Assembly: GCA_015661985.1 (NCBI GenBank)
Contig: DQVB01000094.1
Location: 1-6,683 of the forward strand
From: Planctomycetota bacterium
Lineage (GTDB): Bacteria; Planctomycetota; Planctomycetia; Pirellulales; Thermoguttaceae
DNA: 6,683 nt
Reading direction: 5' to 3'
The notes under the pieces are model-generated. The model saw only the letters and a program-made list of their open reading frames with translations, was not told the origin of the DNA and made no database searches. Made by a program: the position numbers and the translations under genes. Numbering within the stretch: the stretch's first letter is position 1; the number at the start of each line of letters is the position of its first letter. This document shows, piece by piece, positions 6,434-6,683 of the stretch.

Positions 6434-6439
6434 CCCCCC
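6434..6439 (-). promoter_or_regulatory. Possible ribosome binding site of the sigma factor gene
   Basis: The minus strand has GGGGGG here, 7 nt before the GTG at 6426. It is only a partial Shine-Dalgarno match, but the spacing is right and it favours the GTG over the upstream ATG at 6534. Confidence 0.35.
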
Positions 6440-6535
6440 GTTGCCAGCCGCGAACCGCCAAAAGCAAACCTTTGCGACACAACCGCTTGCACTCCGAACC
6501 CAGGCGGTCGCCGGCGGCAAACTCTATCCGTCATA

Positions 6536-6564
6536 ATTGTAGGCTGCCGACCAACCTGCAGCAA
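6536..6564 (-). promoter_or_regulatory. Candidate promoter of the sigma factor gene
   Basis: On the minus strand TTGCTG (6564-6559) precedes TACAAT (6541-6536) by 17 nt. The -10 matches the consensus at five of six positions, the -35 at three. The implied start near 6529 leaves a leader of about 100 nt before GTG 6426. The -35 region lies between the arms of an inverted repeat (6544-6579), a possible operator. Confidence 0.35.
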
Positions 6565-6579
6565 GGCAAATATCGGCAG
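6544..6579. promoter_or_regulatory. Inverted repeat around the sigma-gene promoter, possible operator
   Basis: CTGCCGA (6544-6550) and TCGGCAG (6573-6579) are perfect 7-bp inverted arms separated by 22 bp, so the arm centres are 29 bp apart, close to three helical turns. They bracket the candidate -35 of the sigma gene promoter. A dimeric or paired regulator could bind here; this is inferred from geometry alone. Confidence 0.35.
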
Positions 6580-6607
6580 GACCCGCCCCAGGCGGTGGGC
6601 CGGTCCC

Positions 6608-6636
6608 TTGACAGCCTGCCCACCACCCAATATGAT
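6608..6636 (+). promoter_or_regulatory. Near-consensus sigma70-type promoter facing out of the window
   Basis: TTGACA (6608-6613), a perfect -35, is followed by exactly 17 nt and TATGAT (6631-6636), a -10 with one mismatch. It is by far the best promoter match in the window. Transcription would start near 6643 and run rightwards past the end of the window, so the transcript is unknown. It is divergent from the sigma factor gene; the two -35 elements are about 45 bp apart. Confidence 0.65.
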
Positions 6637-6647
6637 TCCCTCTCCTC

Positions 6648-6673
6648 GACTTCGGCATTCTGGACTGAAGTCC
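6648..6673 (+). other. Leader hairpins downstream of the outward promoter
   Basis: GACTTC (6648-6653) can pair with GAAGTC (6667-6672), a perfect 6-bp stem with a 13-nt loop. The overlapping GGAC-TGAA-GTCC (6662-6673) can instead form a small 4-bp hairpin, so the two exclude each other. Both would lie in the first ~30 nt of the transcript from 6643. The window ends 10 nt later, so the function is unknown. Confidence 0.3.
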
Positions 6674-6683
6674 TTTGATGGTA

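Noticed and set aside
6427..6630. N-terminal extension of the sigma factor to 6534 or 6630
   Set aside because: The added residues are not ECF-like, the candidate transcription start lies downstream of both codons, and the conserved N-terminus begins at GTG 6426.
5689..6678. Long plus-strand open frame (about 330 codons) opposite the sigma factor and the glycosyltransferase start
   Set aside because: It is antisense to two well-supported genes, its product has no recognisable motif and is His/Pro/Gln-rich as expected from a reversed G+C-rich coding frame.
1..6683. CRISPR arrays, tRNA genes, insertion sequences or prophage genes
   Set aside because: No spaced direct repeats of suitable length, cloverleaf-like sequence with a TTCGA-type T-loop, transposase motif or terminal inverted repeats of an insertion element were seen on either strand.

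Overview
This is a high-G+C bacterial window, probably from a planctomycete of the Pirellulales type. The main evidence is the short ECF sigma factor at the right end. Its sequence (start near ALSEIDRNLL, then WEDFVDRFMGLVIHVI, SSLATYLTVVARRIVVR and GVPENSVGP) matches, as far as I recall, a sigma group conserved in planctomycetes. The assignment rests on memory of protein families, not on a search.

There are six genes in three blocks. Left block (134-3116, minus strand): asd (aspartate-semialdehyde dehydrogenase), truA (tRNA pseudouridine synthase) and a GT4 glycosyltransferase. They overlap by 19 and 31 bp and so probably form one operon read leftwards. A candidate promoter lies at 3191-3219, and hairpins that could end the transcript lie at 107-134 and 12-43. 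Middle block (3406-4641, plus strand): a short type II secretion/type IV pilus assembly ATPase, divergent from asd. Right block (4689-6426, minus strand): the ECF sigma factor, followed 34 bp downstream by a second GT4 glycosyltransferase, convergent with the ATPase.

Together the genes cover amino-acid biosynthesis (lysine/threonine/methionine branch), tRNA modification, secretion or pilus energy supply, surface-polysaccharide or glycoconjugate synthesis, and transcriptional control. No obvious single pathway links them. The two glycosyltransferases belong to different GT4 subgroups and are not recent duplicates.

The most interesting non-coding structures are: (1) a phase-locked 9-bp tandem repeat (five degenerate copies) filling the 47-bp gap between the convergent ATPase and glycosyltransferase genes; (2) three G-quadruplex-capable G-rich motifs sharing a GGGGCAGGGCAG core, all on the coding strand of the asd-truA-GT operon and close to its gene boundaries; and (3) a compact divergent regulatory region at 6536-6636, with a near-consensus sigma70-type promoter firing out of the right edge, a weaker promoter for the sigma gene, and two inverted repeats around them. 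No rRNA, tRNA, CRISPR array, insertion sequence or prophage gene was seen. I found no clear evidence of a wholly new multi-gene system.
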